From Rhizobium mongolense USDA 1844 (GTDB lineage: Bacteria; Pseudomonadota; Alphaproteobacteria; Rhizobiales; Rhizobiaceae), in assembly GCF_000419765.1 (NCBI RefSeq), contig NZ_ATTQ01000015.1:83855-147854 (forward strand): DNA of 64,000 bases, in the 5' to 3' direction. Made by a program: the position numbers and the translations under genes. The notes under the pieces are model-generated. The model was not told the origin of the DNA and ran no database searches. It worked only from the letters and a program-made list of their open reading frames with translations. Below, piece after piece: positions 50,728 through 60,018 of this stretch. The first letter of the stretch is position 1; each line of letters starts with the position of its first letter.

Positions 50728-52280
50728 GCGTGACGATTTATGTTCCGCGCGACGCCGCAGCGCTGGCGCTCGGTGCCGAGAAGGTGGCTGAAGCGGTTAC
50801 CCAGGAGATCGCAGCCCGCGGCATCGATGCGAAGATCGTGCGCAACGGCTCGCGCGGAATGTTCTGGCTAGAACCTCTGGTGGAGGTCGAGGTATCCGGC
50901 AAGCGCATCGGCTACGGGCCGGTAAAAGTGAAGGATGTCGCTGCACTTTTCGACGCGGGGTTGGCGAGCGGCGGCGATCACGCGCTCTGTCTGGGGGAGG
51001 TCGAAGACCTCCCATTCCTCAAGGAACAGACCCGCCTGACCTTCGCCCGCTGCGGCATCGGCGATCCGCTTTCTCTGAAAGATTATGAGGCACATGGCGG
51101 CCTTGCCGGGCTTCGCCGCGCGGCGGCCATGGCTCCCGCAGACGTGGTCAAGGAGGTGACCGATTCCGGCCTTCGCGGCCGCGGCGGTGCTGGTTTTCCA
51201 ACCGGCATCAAATGGAAGACGGTACTGGATGCCGCGGGCGAGCGGAAATACATCGTCTGCAATGCAGACGAAGGCGACAGCGGCACCTTCGCAGACCGCA
51301 TGATCATGGAGGGTGATCCCTTCGTGCTGATCGAAGGCATGGCAATTGCCGGGCTCGCCACGGGTGCGACGAAGGGCTTCATCTATATCCGTTCGGAATA
51401 TCCCCATGCGATCGCGACAATGACGGAAGCGGTCGAGATCGCCGGCGGCGCCGGCATTCTCGGCGCTTCGGTGCTCAGTTCTGGCCGCGCGTTCGATATC
51501 GAAGTCAGGACCGGTGCGGGCGCATATGTCTGCGGCGAGGAAACGTCGCTGCTGAACAGCCTGGAAGGCAAGCGCGGCGTCGTGCGCGCCAAGCCGCCGC
51601 TGCCGGCGCACAAGGGACTCTTTGCCTGTCCCACGGTCATCAATAACGTGATCTCGCTGGCCTCCGTGCCGGTCATCCTGGACAAAGGGGCTGTTTTTTA
51701 CCGCGATTTCGGGATGGGCCGGTCGCGCGGCACGATCCCGCTGCAGATCGCCGGGAACGTTAAGCATGGCGGTCTTTATGAGACGGCCTTCGGGCTATCA
51801 CTCGGCGATATCGTCGACAGGATCGGCGGCGGGACAGCGACGGGCCGGCCGGTGAAAGCAGTGCAGGTCGGCGGTCCGCTTGGTGCCTATTTCCCAAGGA
51901 CACTCTTCGATACGCCTTTTGACTACGAAGCTTTTGCTGCCAAGGACGGCCTCATCGGCCATGCGGGCATCGTCATTTTCGACGACACGGTGGACATGCT
52001 GAAGCAGGCGCGGTTCGCCATGGAATTCTGTGCGGTCGAAAGCTGCGGCAAGTGCACGCCCTGTCGCATCGGCTCCACGCGCGGTGTCGAAACAGCAGAC
52101 AAGATCGCGCAAGGAATCGAGCCGGAGAAGAACCGGGCGTTACTCGCCGATCTCTGCAACACCATGAAATTCGGCTCGCTTTGCGCACTAGGTGGCTTCA
52201 CGCCCTATCCGGTGACGAGCGCGATGACGCACTTCCCGGACGATTTCGCGCCAACACCCCTCATCGAAGCGGCGGAGTAA
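50724..52280 (+). CDS. fdsB: NAD-dependent formate dehydrogenase beta subunit
   Basis: 518 residues, NuoF-like. It binds FMN and NAD+ and reduces NAD+. The FMN/NADH glycine-rich loop GLRGRGGAGFPTGIKWK and GEETSLLNSLEG are present. The [4Fe-4S] site is in ESCGKCTPCRIGSTRG (about 437-452) and a later cysteine in DLCNTMKFGSLC. The N-terminal 110 residues form a thioredoxin-like extension. It lies 6 bases before fdsA. Confidence 0.96.
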   Translation: MSVTIYVPRDAAALALGAEKVAEAVTQEIAARGIDAKIVRNGSRGMFWLEPLVEVEVSGKRIGYGPVKVKDVAALFDAGLASGGDHALCLGEVEDLPFLKEQTRLTFARCGIGDPLSLKDYEAHGGLAGLRRAAAMAPADVVKEVTDSGLRGRGGAGFPTGIKWKTVLDAAGERKYIVCNADEGDSGTFADRMIMEGDPFVLIEGMAIAGLATGATKGFIYIRSEYPHAIATMTEAVEIAGGAGILGASVLSSGRAFDIEVRTGAGAYVCGEETSLLNSLEGKRGVVRAKPPLPAHKGLFACPTVINNVISLASVPVILDKGAVFYRDFGMGRSRGTIPLQIAGNVKHGGLYETAFGLSLGDIVDRIGGGTATGRPVKAVQVGGPLGAYFPRTLFDTPFDYEAFAAKDGLIGHAGIVIFDDTVDMLKQARFAMEFCAVESCGKCTPCRIGSTRGVETADKIAQGIEPEKNRALLADLCNTMKFGSLCALGGFTPYPVTSAMTHFPDDFAPTPLIEAAE

Positions 52281-52286
52281 GGATCC

Positions 52287-55166
52287 ATGTCTCTCGTTCA
52301 CGAAATCGACTACGGCACCCCGGCTTCGAAATCCGAAACAAGCGTGACGCTGACCATCGATGGCCGTCAGATCAGCGTGCCGGAGGGTACGTCCGTCATG
52401 CGCGCCTCGATGGAGGCCGGAATTCAAGTGCCGAAGCTTTGTTCGACCGATATGGTCGACGCCTTTGGCTCCTGCCGCCTCTGTCTCGTGGAGATCGAAG
52501 GCCGTAATGGGACGCCCGCATCCTGCACGACGCCGGTTGCAGCGGGTATGGTGGTCCATACGCAGACCGGGCGCCTCAAGGATATTCGCCGCGGGGTGAT
52601 GGAGCTCTACATTTCCGATCACCCGCTCGACTGTCTGACCTGTGCTGCCAACGGCGATTGCGAGTTGCAGGATATGGCAGGCGCCGTCGGCTTGCGCGAC
52701 GTTCGCTACGGTTATGAAGGCGACAATCACGTCAAGGCACGCAATAACGACGACAACAATCTCAAATGGATGCCAAAGGACGAGTCGAACCCCTATTTCA
52801 CCTATGATCCGTCCAAGTGCATTGTCTGCTCCCGCTGCGTGCGTGCCTGCGAGGAAGTGCAGGGAACCTTTGCGCTGACGATCGAGGGCCGCGGTTTCGG
52901 CTCGCGCGTTTCGCCCGGAATGCACGAGCACTTCATCGATTCCGAATGCGTTTCTTGCGGTGCATGCGTGCAGGCCTGCCCGACGGCGACGCTGACCGAA
53001 AAATCGGTCATCCAAATTGGTCAGCCGGAACATTCGGTCGTGACCACCTGCGCTTATTGCGGCGTCGGCTGTTCGTTCAAGGCGGAAATGCGCGGTGAGG
53101 AACTGGTGCGCATGGTGCCGTGGAAGGACGGCCAGGCCAACCGCGGGCATTCCTGCGTCAAGGGGCGTTTTGCCTATGGCTACTCGGCGCATAAGGACCG
53201 GATCCTCAATCCGATGATCCGTGAGAAAGTCACTGACCCTTGGCGTGAAGTGACCTGGGACGAGGCTTTCGCGCACGTGGCGTCCGAGTTCCGCCGCATC
53301 CAGTATCAGTATGGCCGCGATTCGATCGGCGGCATAACGTCGTCGCGTTGCACGAACGAGGAGACGTTCCTCGTTCAGAAGCTCGTGCGCGCGGGCTTCG
53401 GCAACAACAATGTCGATACCTGTGCTCGCGTCTGCCATTCGCCGACGGGCTATGGCCTCGGCCAGGCCTTCGGCACCTCTGCCGGTACCCAGAATTTCGA
53501 CAGTGTCGAGGAGTCGGATGTCGTCATCGTCATCGGCGCCAATCCGACGGACGGCCATCCGGTCTTTGCCTCGCGGCTGAAAAAGCGGCTGCGTCAAGGC
53601 GCCAAGCTGATCGTCATCGACCCGCGGCGCATCGATCTCGTCAGAACACCACATGTCGAGGCTGCCTACCACCTGCCCCTGAAGCCCGGCACCAATGTCG
53701 CCGTCATGACGTCGCTTGCGCATGTGATCGTGACCGAAGGGCTCTATGACGAAGCCTTCATTCGCGAGCGCTGCGATTGGTCTGAATTTGAAGATTGGGC
53801 GGCTTTCGTCTCGGAGCCCTATCACAGCCCGGAAGAGACCGAGAAGTTCACGGGCGTTCCGGCGCAATCCGTTCGTGGCGCAGCGCGCCTTTATGCGCGC
53901 GGCGGAAACGGGGCGATCTACTACGGTCTCGGCGTCACCGAGCACAGCCAGGGTTCAACGACCGTTATGGCGATCGCAAACCTGGCGATGGCGACCGGCA
54001 ATATCGGCCGTCCGGGCGTCGGCGTTAACCCGCTGCGCGGCCAGAACAATGTTCAGGGCTCCTGCGACATGGGCTCCTTCCCGCACGAGTTGCCGGGTTA
54101 CCGCCATATCTCGGACGATGCGACGCGCGATATCTTTGAGAAGCTGTGGGGCGTCAAACTCAATAACGAACCCGGACTTCGCATCCCGAACATGCTGGAC
54201 GCCGCCGTAGATGGCACGTTCAAGGGTTTGTATGTCCAAGGCGAAGACATTCTCCAATCCGATCCGGATACGAAGCACGTGGCGGCCGGTCTTGCAGCAA
54301 TGGAATGCGTCGTGGTTCAGGATCTCTTCCTGAACGAGACGGCAAACTACGCGCATGTCTTCCTGCCGGGCTCGACCTTCCTGGAAAAGGACGGCACTTT
54401 TACCAACGCCGAACGTCGCATCAACCGCGTGCGCAAGGTCATGTCGCCCCGCAACGGTTATGGCGATTGGGAGGTGACGCAGAAGCTGGCGCAAGCCATG
54501 GGACTCAGCTGGAATTACCAGCATCCGTCCGAGATCATGGATGAGATCGCGGCAACGACACCGAGCTTCGCGCTGGTTTCATACGACTACCTGGAAAAGA
54601 CAGGATCGGTGCAGTGGCCCTGCAACGAAAAGTCCCCGCAAGGTTCGCCGATCATGCATGTGAACGGCTTTGTTCGCGGCAAGGGCAAGTTCATCCGGAC
54701 GGAATATGTCGCGACTGATGAACGGACCGGGCCGCGCTTCCCGCTTCTGCTGACGACGGGCCGTGTCCTCAGCCAATATAATGTCGGCGCCCAGACGCGG
54801 CGCACCGACAACGTCGTCTGGCATGCCGAGGACCGGCTGGAAATCCATGCGCATGATGCCGAAATGCGCGGTATTCGCGATGGCGACTGGGTGAAGCTTG
54901 CCAGCCGCTCCGGCGATACGTCACTGCGGGCGCTGATTACCGATCGCGTCGCACCCGGTGTCGTCTACACGACCTTCCATCATCCGAACACGCAGGCAAA
55001 CGTCATCACCACGGACTTTTCCGACTGGGCGACGAACTGCCCGGAATACAAGGTGACGGCGGTACAGGTCTCGCCATCGAACGGCCCTTCACAGTGGCAA
55101 ACCGAGTATGACGAGCAGGCGCGCCAAAGCCGTCGCATTGCCAGCAAGCTGGAGGCGGCCGAATAA
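52287..55166 (+). CDS. fdsA: NAD-dependent formate dehydrogenase alpha (catalytic) subunit
   Basis: 959 residues. The molybdenum bis-MGD subunit oxidises formate to CO2. N-terminal NuoG-like part: [2Fe-2S] on C52, C63, C66, C80; His-ligated [4Fe-4S] on H112, C116, C119, C125; two ferredoxin clusters on C178-C188 and C221-C231. The catalytic part begins with CAYCGVGC (C255, C258, C262). The Mo ligand is C383 in TCARVCHSPT, a TGC cysteine codon where E. coli FdhF has selenocysteine. A molybdopterin dinucleotide-binding domain ends the protein. The stop overlaps fdsC by one base. Confidence 0.97.
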   Translation: MSLVHEIDYGTPASKSETSVTLTIDGRQISVPEGTSVMRASMEAGIQVPKLCSTDMVDAFGSCRLCLVEIEGRNGTPASCTTPVAAGMVVHTQTGRLKDIRRGVMELYISDHPLDCLTCAANGDCELQDMAGAVGLRDVRYGYEGDNHVKARNNDDNNLKWMPKDESNPYFTYDPSKCIVCSRCVRACEEVQGTFALTIEGRGFGSRVSPGMHEHFIDSECVSCGACVQACPTATLTEKSVIQIGQPEHSVVTTCAYCGVGCSFKAEMRGEELVRMVPWKDGQANRGHSCVKGRFAYGYSAHKDRILNPMIREKVTDPWREVTWDEAFAHVASEFRRIQYQYGRDSIGGITSSRCTNEETFLVQKLVRAGFGNNNVDTCARVCHSPTGYGLGQAFGTSAGTQNFDSVEESDVVIVIGANPTDGHPVFASRLKKRLRQGAKLIVIDPRRIDLVRTPHVEAAYHLPLKPGTNVAVMTSLAHVIVTEGLYDEAFIRERCDWSEFEDWAAFVSEPYHSPEETEKFTGVPAQSVRGAARLYARGGNGAIYYGLGVTEHSQGSTTVMAIANLAMATGNIGRPGVGVNPLRGQNNVQGSCDMGSFPHELPGYRHISDDATRDIFEKLWGVKLNNEPGLRIPNMLDAAVDGTFKGLYVQGEDILQSDPDTKHVAAGLAAMECVVVQDLFLNETANYAHVFLPGSTFLEKDGTFTNAERRINRVRKVMSPRNGYGDWEVTQKLAQAMGLSWNYQHPSEIMDEIAATTPSFALVSYDYLEKTGSVQWPCNEKSPQGSPIMHVNGFVRGKGKFIRTEYVATDERTGPRFPLLLTTGRVLSQYNVGAQTRRTDNVVWHAEDRLEIHAHDAEMRGIRDGDWVKLASRSGDTSLRALITDRVAPGVVYTTFHHPNTQANVITTDFSDWATNCPEYKVTAVQVSPSNGPSQWQTEYDEQARQSRRIASKLEAAE

Positions 55167-55993
55167 TGGAAAGGCGGGCGGCGCGCATTTCCGTCAAACG
55201 CATCGCCCGAAAGGGCGGGGTCGTGATGCCGGGTGAGCGCGTCGTGCCGGAGGAGGTACCGGTTGCCTTTTCCTACGGCGGCACGTCGCATGCGGTCATG
55301 ATGGCGACGCCGGAGGACATCGAAGACTTTGCGATCGGATTCAGCCTGACAGAAGGCATAATCCAGGACGCGGGCCAGATCTCCGCAATCGAAATCGTCG
55401 ATGAGCCGCAGGGTATCGATGTCCAGGTGACGCTGACGGACGATGTCGCCGACGCTTTGCGTGCGCGCCGACGCAGCATGGCTGGACCAGTTGGTTGCGG
55501 GCTTTGCGGCATCGAATCGATCGATCAGGCTGTCCGTCCGGTGCCCGATGTTTCCTCTGCGGATCTCAAGATGAGGCATGGCGACATCGTCCGAGCCGTC
55601 TCGCTCCTTAATGATGCCCAGCCGCTTCACAGAGAAACGCGTGCGGTCCACGGAGCGGGCTTCTACATTCCTGGTAGAGGCTTGCTCGCCGTTCGCGAGG
55701 ATGTCGGCAGGCACAATGCACTCGACAAGCTCTGTGGGGCTGTCATCGGCACCGGAACGATCGGCTCAAAGGGGGCTGTAGCCGTCACGAGTCGGCTGTC
55801 GGTCGAGATGGTGCAGAAAGCCGCGATCCTGGGAAGCTCTGTCCTTATCGCGATTTCTGCGCCGACGGCTCTTGCCATCCGAACTGCCGAGCAAGCCGGC
55901 ATGACGCTCGTTGCGCTTGTGCGCGGCGATGACTTCGAAATTTTCACCCACCCACACCGTATTTTGCCTGAAAGCATTGCCGATGTCGCATGA
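55166..55993 (+). CDS. fdsC: Formate dehydrogenase accessory sulfurtransferase (FdhD family)
   Basis: 275 residues. FdhD-type chaperone that delivers sulfur to the molybdenum centre and protects the cofactor before insertion into FdsA. The persulfide-carrying pair is C111 and C114 in VGCGLCGIES; GRHNALDKLCGAVIG and SAPTALAIRTAEQAGMTLV are typical of FdhD. It overlaps fdsA by one base and fdsD by 11 bases. Confidence 0.94.
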   Translation: MERRAARISVKRIARKGGVVMPGERVVPEEVPVAFSYGGTSHAVMMATPEDIEDFAIGFSLTEGIIQDAGQISAIEIVDEPQGIDVQVTLTDDVADALRARRRSMAGPVGCGLCGIESIDQAVRPVPDVSSADLKMRHGDIVRAVSLLNDAQPLHRETRAVHGAGFYIPGRGLLAVREDVGRHNALDKLCGAVIGTGTIGSKGAVAVTSRLSVEMVQKAAILGSSVLIAISAPTALAIRTAEQAGMTLVALVRGDDFEIFTHPHRILPESIADVA

Positions 55994-56228
55994 TCCGCAT
56001 TCAAAGCTCGTCTACATGGCCAACCAAATTGCGACCTTTTTCAAGAGCCAGCCTGAAAGCGACGCAGCTCAAGGTGTTGCGACGCATATCAACAAATACT
56101 GGGAGCCGCGCATGCGGCGGCAATTGTTTGAAATTCTCGAAAAGGACGACAACCGCTTGAACGCGCTCGTCATTCAAGCCGCACCTCTGATCCGCAGGCC
56201 GGAACCGGCCGAATCAATCCGGAAATAA
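55983..56228 (+). CDS. fdsD: Formate dehydrogenase delta subunit
   Basis: 81 residues. Small helical protein that ends the fds operon. The family pattern KLVYMANQIATFF with HINKYWEPRMRRQL is clear. Required for activity of the complex in some bacteria; exact role uncertain. The start lies inside fdsC. Confidence 0.93.
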   Translation: MSHDPHSKLVYMANQIATFFKSQPESDAAQGVATHINKYWEPRMRRQLFEILEKDDNRLNALVIQAAPLIRRPEPAESIRK

Positions 56229-56319
56229 ATATCGATTTCACGTTGGAGGGGGCACAGGCATTTCGCCTGCTCAAGCATGAATTATTGCAAGAAAAGTCTT
56301 TAATCAGGAGGAATTATTC

Positions 56320-57978
56320 ATGGCTGCAGCGGAAACAGATACCACAGGTGATTTAGCCGGACTTGGCCTGCTTGATCGGGAGAGGATCATTGCTAAGCCG
56401 GGTTTCAATCGCTGGCTTGTGCCGCCGGCAGCGCTCGCCATACATCTTTGCATCGGTATGGCTTACGGCTTCAGCGTCTTCTGGCTGCCGCTTTCGAAAT
56501 CGCTCGGGATCACGGCATCGACGGCATGCCCCGATCTGACGCTCGCGTCTGCGCTGTTCACGACGGTATGCGATTGGCGGGTCGCCGATCTCGGTTGGAT
56601 CTATACCCTCTTCTTCGTTCTGCTCGGTTGCTCCGCGGCCATCTGGGGCGGCTGGCTGGAGCGTTCCGGACCGCGCAAAGCGGGCTTTGTATCCGCTTGC
56701 TGCTGGTGTGGCGGCATTCTCGTTGCTGCCTTGGGCGTGATGACGCATCAACTGTGGCTGATGTGGCTCGGCGCCGGCGTCATCGGCGGCATCGGTCTCG
56801 GCCTCGGGTACATTTCGCCGGTGTCGACGCTCATTAAGTGGTTTCCGGACCGCCGCGGCATGGCGACGGGCATGGCCATCATGGGGTTTGGCGGCGGGGC
56901 GATGATCGGCGCACCGCTCGCCAACCTGCTGATGAACTATTTCAAGACCGATAGCTCGGTTGGCGTCTGGCAAACCTTCATCGTTATGGCGATCATCTAT
57001 TTCGGCTTCATGATGGGCGGTGCGTTCGGTTATCGCATTCCGCCCGCCGGCTGGCGTCCGGAAGGCTGGACGGCCCCTGCAGCCAAGAGCACGATGATCA
57101 CCACCAAGCACGTTCACCTGCGCGATGCGCACAGGACGAAGCAGTTCTGGCTGATCTGGGCGGTGCTCTGCCTCAACGTGTCGGCAGGTATCGGCGTTAT
57201 CGGCATGGCCTCGCCGATGTTGCAGGAAATCTTTGCCGGTTCGCTGATCGGTTTGCCGGACGTTGGCTTTGCGCAGCTTGACGCGGCGCAGAAAGCATCC
57301 ATCGCCACGATCGCTGCCGGGTTTGCCGGACTTCTGTCGCTCTTCAACATCGGCGGCCGCTTCTTCTGGGCTTCGCTCTCCGACAGGATCGGCCGCAAGA
57401 ACACCTATTATTGCTTTTTCATCCTCGGTATCGCGCTTTATGCACTTGCGCCGACATTTGCGGGCATGGGCAACAAGGCGCTCTTCGTCCTCGCCTTCGC
57501 CATCATTCTCTCAATGTATGGCGGCGGTTTCTCGACAATTCCGGCCTATCTTGCAGATATTTTCGGCACGCAATTCGTCGGCGCTATCCACGGCCGCCTA
57601 CTGACAGCGTGGGCAACCGCCGGCATCGTTGGTCCTGTAGTCGTGAACTATATTCGCGAAGCGCAGATAGCAGCCGGTGTTGCGCCGGGACCGGCTCTCT
57701 ACACAGGGACCATGTATATCCTGGCGGGCATGCTGGCGCTGGGTCTGATTGCCAACGCCCTCGTCCGGCCGCTTGCCAGCAAGTGGTTCATGTCCGATGA
57801 GGAAGTCGCAGCACTTCAGGCGAAATCCGCAGCCGCAAGCATAGGCCCGACCGGCTCGTTCGGAATCGGCAAAGGCGGCTTCGACGCGAAGGCTCTGCTT
57901 GCCTGGGCCGTCGTCGCCATCCCGCTGCTTTGGGGCGTATGGGTCACGCTGAAGGCAACCTTTGCACTGTTCGGTTGA
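56320..57978 (+). CDS. MFS transporter of the oxalate/formate antiporter (OxlT) family
   Basis: 552 residues, about 12 membrane segments and an extra C-terminal helix. MFS signatures include PDRRGMATGMAIMGFGGGA and the loop motif ASLSDRIGRKNTYY. The OxlT family moves dicarboxylates or formate across the inner membrane. A strong GGAGG precedes the ATG. Position 91 bases after fdsD suggests that it imports or exports formate, or supplies oxalate-derived formate, for the dehydrogenase. A perfect terminator follows. Confidence 0.9.
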   Translation: MAAAETDTTGDLAGLGLLDRERIIAKPGFNRWLVPPAALAIHLCIGMAYGFSVFWLPLSKSLGITASTACPDLTLASALFTTVCDWRVADLGWIYTLFFVLLGCSAAIWGGWLERSGPRKAGFVSACCWCGGILVAALGVMTHQLWLMWLGAGVIGGIGLGLGYISPVSTLIKWFPDRRGMATGMAIMGFGGGAMIGAPLANLLMNYFKTDSSVGVWQTFIVMAIIYFGFMMGGAFGYRIPPAGWRPEGWTAPAAKSTMITTKHVHLRDAHRTKQFWLIWAVLCLNVSAGIGVIGMASPMLQEIFAGSLIGLPDVGFAQLDAAQKASIATIAAGFAGLLSLFNIGGRFFWASLSDRIGRKNTYYCFFILGIALYALAPTFAGMGNKALFVLAFAIILSMYGGGFSTIPAYLADIFGTQFVGAIHGRLLTAWATAGIVGPVVVNYIREAQIAAGVAPGPALYTGTMYILAGMLALGLIANALVRPLASKWFMSDEEVAALQAKSAAASIGPTGSFGIGKGGFDAKALLAWAVVAIPLLWGVWVTLKATFALFG

Positions 57979-58002
57979 TTTTGACCATTCTCGAAAATCA
58001 AG

Positions 58003-58026
58003 GCACGCGCTTCGGCGCGTGCTTTT
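58003..58026 (+). terminator. Terminator of the transporter gene
   Basis: Perfect 8-bp stem GCACGCGC / GCGCGTGC with the very stable TTCG tetraloop and TTTT, 24 bases after the stop. Confidence 0.93.
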
Positions 58027-58057
58027 CTAGTGGTGCGTGCCTGGCGCACCATTAGAA

Positions 58058-58077
58058 AAGCCGCCTTGCGGCGGCTT
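58058..58077 (-). terminator. Terminator of the cheW-like gene
   Basis: On the minus strand AAGCCGCC-GCAA-GGCGGCTT is followed by TTC, 24 bases after the stop of the cheW-like gene. Another hairpin, TGGTGCG / CGCACCA at 58031-58050, lies between it and the opposing terminator. Confidence 0.85.
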
Positions 58078-58101
58078 CTCCGGAAATCATGCTTCGGTGG
58101 C

Positions 58102-58578
58102 TTACGCTGCCAGTTCGTCGGTTTCGTTTTCCTTGAACATCTTGGCAAGGTTCAGGAAGCAGATCATGCCGTTCTCCGAGGCGATGACGCCTTCGCAGTA
58201 AGCGCGATCGAAGGATGCCGTCACTTCCGGCACGGGCTGAACCTGGCTGGAGCCAATCGTCAGAATGTCGGAGACGCGGTCGACAAGCATGCCGATGACC
58301 ATGCTGTGCACTTCGGCGACAACGATGGCGCTGCGCTCATTGGCGACGGTGCTCTTCATGCCGAGCTTATAGGCGAGATCGATGATCGGGATAACTGAGC
58401 CGCGAAGGTTCATGACGCCGATGACATCAGCGGGCGCATGCGGGATCGGCGTCGAGGGCGCCCAGCCGCGGATTTCGCGGATGGTGGTCGTCTTTACGCA
58501 GAACTCCTGATCATGCAGGCGGAATGCGATGATCTCGAGAGTGTCGCCGCTGAAGTTATTTGAGTTGATCGTCGTCAT
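58102..58578 (-). CDS. CheW-like chemotaxis coupling protein
   Basis: 158 residues covering one CheW domain: IIAFRLHDQEFCVKTTTIREI, GVMNLRGSVIPIIDLAYKLG, and AIVVAEVHSMVIGMLVDRVSDI. CheW links chemoreceptors to the CheA kinase. No CheA, receptor or other che gene is nearby, so it is an orphan copy acting with partners encoded elsewhere. The 228 bases between it and rocD hold no recognised gene. Confidence 0.93.
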   Translation of the reverse strand: MTTINSNNFSGDTLEIIAFRLHDQEFCVKTTTIREIRGWAPSTPIPHAPADVIGVMNLRGSVIPIIDLAYKLGMKSTVANERSAIVVAEVHSMVIGMLVDRVSDILTIGSSQVQPVPEVTASFDRAYCEGVIASENGMICFLNLAKMFKENETDELAA

Positions 58579-58806
58579 TAGAAAGTCTTCCCAAGCCCGG
58601 CAGAAGCGGCTGCGTCACCATTGGCGCGAACACCCCGTGCCTTCACACCACGCGACGTCCTCGCAATGATCTTCGAGGCCTCGTTACGGTTATCTAGGAC
58701 ATTACCGGAAGAGTGTTGCACAAATCTAAATTGTCACAGCAGACCACATGGTTTTTGAGTTCATTTGCGGTCCTGCATCAATAATAGAAACGAGGAGGTG
58801 CTTGCG

Positions 58807-60006
58807 TTATGCGATCGTCTTCTCGATCTCAGAGATAGCCCATTCCACCTGTTCCTTGGTGATGACGAGCGGCGGCGCCAGGCGGATCGTATTTTCATGC
58901 GTATCCTTTGCCAGGAGGCCCCGTTCCTTGAGGTTATAGCAATACTGCCGCGCGCCGCCTGCTTCCGGCTCCAGCTCGATCGCCATCATCAGGCCGCGGC
59001 CGCGCACGTCCTTGACGATGTTGGAGCGGATCGACCTCAGACCCTCGAGGAAGTATGCACCCATCTTCTCGGCATTTTCGATCATGCCTTCTTCGGTGAG
59101 CACCTTCAGTGCCGCGCGGGCGACGGCGCAAGCAAGAGGGTTGCCTCCAAACGTCGAGCCGTGCTGGCCGGGTTTGAGCACGCCGAGAACTTCCGAGTTG
59201 GAAAGGACGGCCGATACCGGATAGAAACCACCGGAAAGCGCCTTGCCGATCAGCGTCACGTCGGCTTCAATGCCCTCATGCTCCTCCGCCAGAAGTTTGC
59301 CCGTCCGGCCGAGGCCTGTCTGGATCTCGTCGAGGATCAGCGTGACATTATTGGCCGTGCACAACTCACGGACACGCTTGAAATACCCCTCAGGCGGGAT
59401 GATGACACCGGCTTCGCCTTGGATCGGCTCGATGAGGGCGGCAACGGTGTTCTCGTTGATGGCCGCCGCGAAGGCTTCCGCATCGCCGAAGGGAACCGTG
59501 CGAAAGCCTGGCGTATAGGGGCCGAAGCCGGCACGTGCGTCCGGATCGGTGGAAAAGCTGATGATAGTGAGCGTCCGGCCATGGAAGTTGTCGGCGCAGA
59601 CGATGATCTCCGCCTTGCCTTCCGGAACGCCCTTCACTTCATAGCCCCATTTGCGAACCGCCTTGATGGCCGTCTCAACGGCTTCGGCGCCGGAGTTCAT
59701 CGGCAGGATCTTGTGAGAGCCGGTGAGCGCTGCCAGCTCCTCATAGAGATGCGCGAGCTGGTCGTTGCGGAATGCGCGCGAGGTGAGAGTGAGCTTTCCG
59801 GCCTGTTCGACCATCGCCGCCAGGATCTTCGGATGGCAATGCCCCTGATTGACCGCCGAATAGGCGGATAGGCAATCGAGATACCGCTTGCCGTCCGTAT
59901 CCCAGACGTACACCCCTTCGCCGCGGGTCAGGACGACGTCGAGCGGCTTGTAGTTATGCGCACCAAGCTGGTGTTCGGTGGCGATCAGATCTGCGGATGT
60001 GCTCAT
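58807..60006 (-). CDS. rocD: Ornithine aminotransferase
   Basis: 399 residues, class III PLP aminotransferase. It converts ornithine and 2-oxoglutarate to glutamate semialdehyde and glutamate. The PLP lysine is K255 in LIGKALSGGFYPVSA, the aspartate contacting the pyridine nitrogen is D226 in LILDEIQTGLGRTG, and the opening SAYSAVNQGHCHPK is typical of RocD. It lies 12 bases downstream of arginase in the same operon, giving arginine to glutamate conversion. Confidence 0.96.
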   Translation of the reverse strand: MSTSADLIATEHQLGAHNYKPLDVVLTRGEGVYVWDTDGKRYLDCLSAYSAVNQGHCHPKILAAMVEQAGKLTLTSRAFRNDQLAHLYEELAALTGSHKILPMNSGAEAVETAIKAVRKWGYEVKGVPEGKAEIIVCADNFHGRTLTIISFSTDPDARAGFGPYTPGFRTVPFGDAEAFAAAINENTVAALIEPIQGEAGVIIPPEGYFKRVRELCTANNVTLILDEIQTGLGRTGKLLAEEHEGIEADVTLIGKALSGGFYPVSAVLSNSEVLGVLKPGQHGSTFGGNPLACAVARAALKVLTEEGMIENAEKMGAYFLEGLRSIRSNIVKDVRGRGLMMAIELEPEAGGARQYCYNLKERGLLAKDTHENTIRLAPPLVITKEQVEWAISEIEKTIA

Positions 60007-60018
60007 GGCTGCTTCCCC

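Noticed and set aside
53424..53441. Possible selenocysteine codon in the formate dehydrogenase active site
   Set aside because: The active-site codon (53433-53435) is TGC, cysteine 383, and the frame has no internal TGA.
52188..53945. 585-codon open frame on the minus strand over fdsA
   Set aside because: Antisense shadow; all cofactor motifs are on the plus strand.
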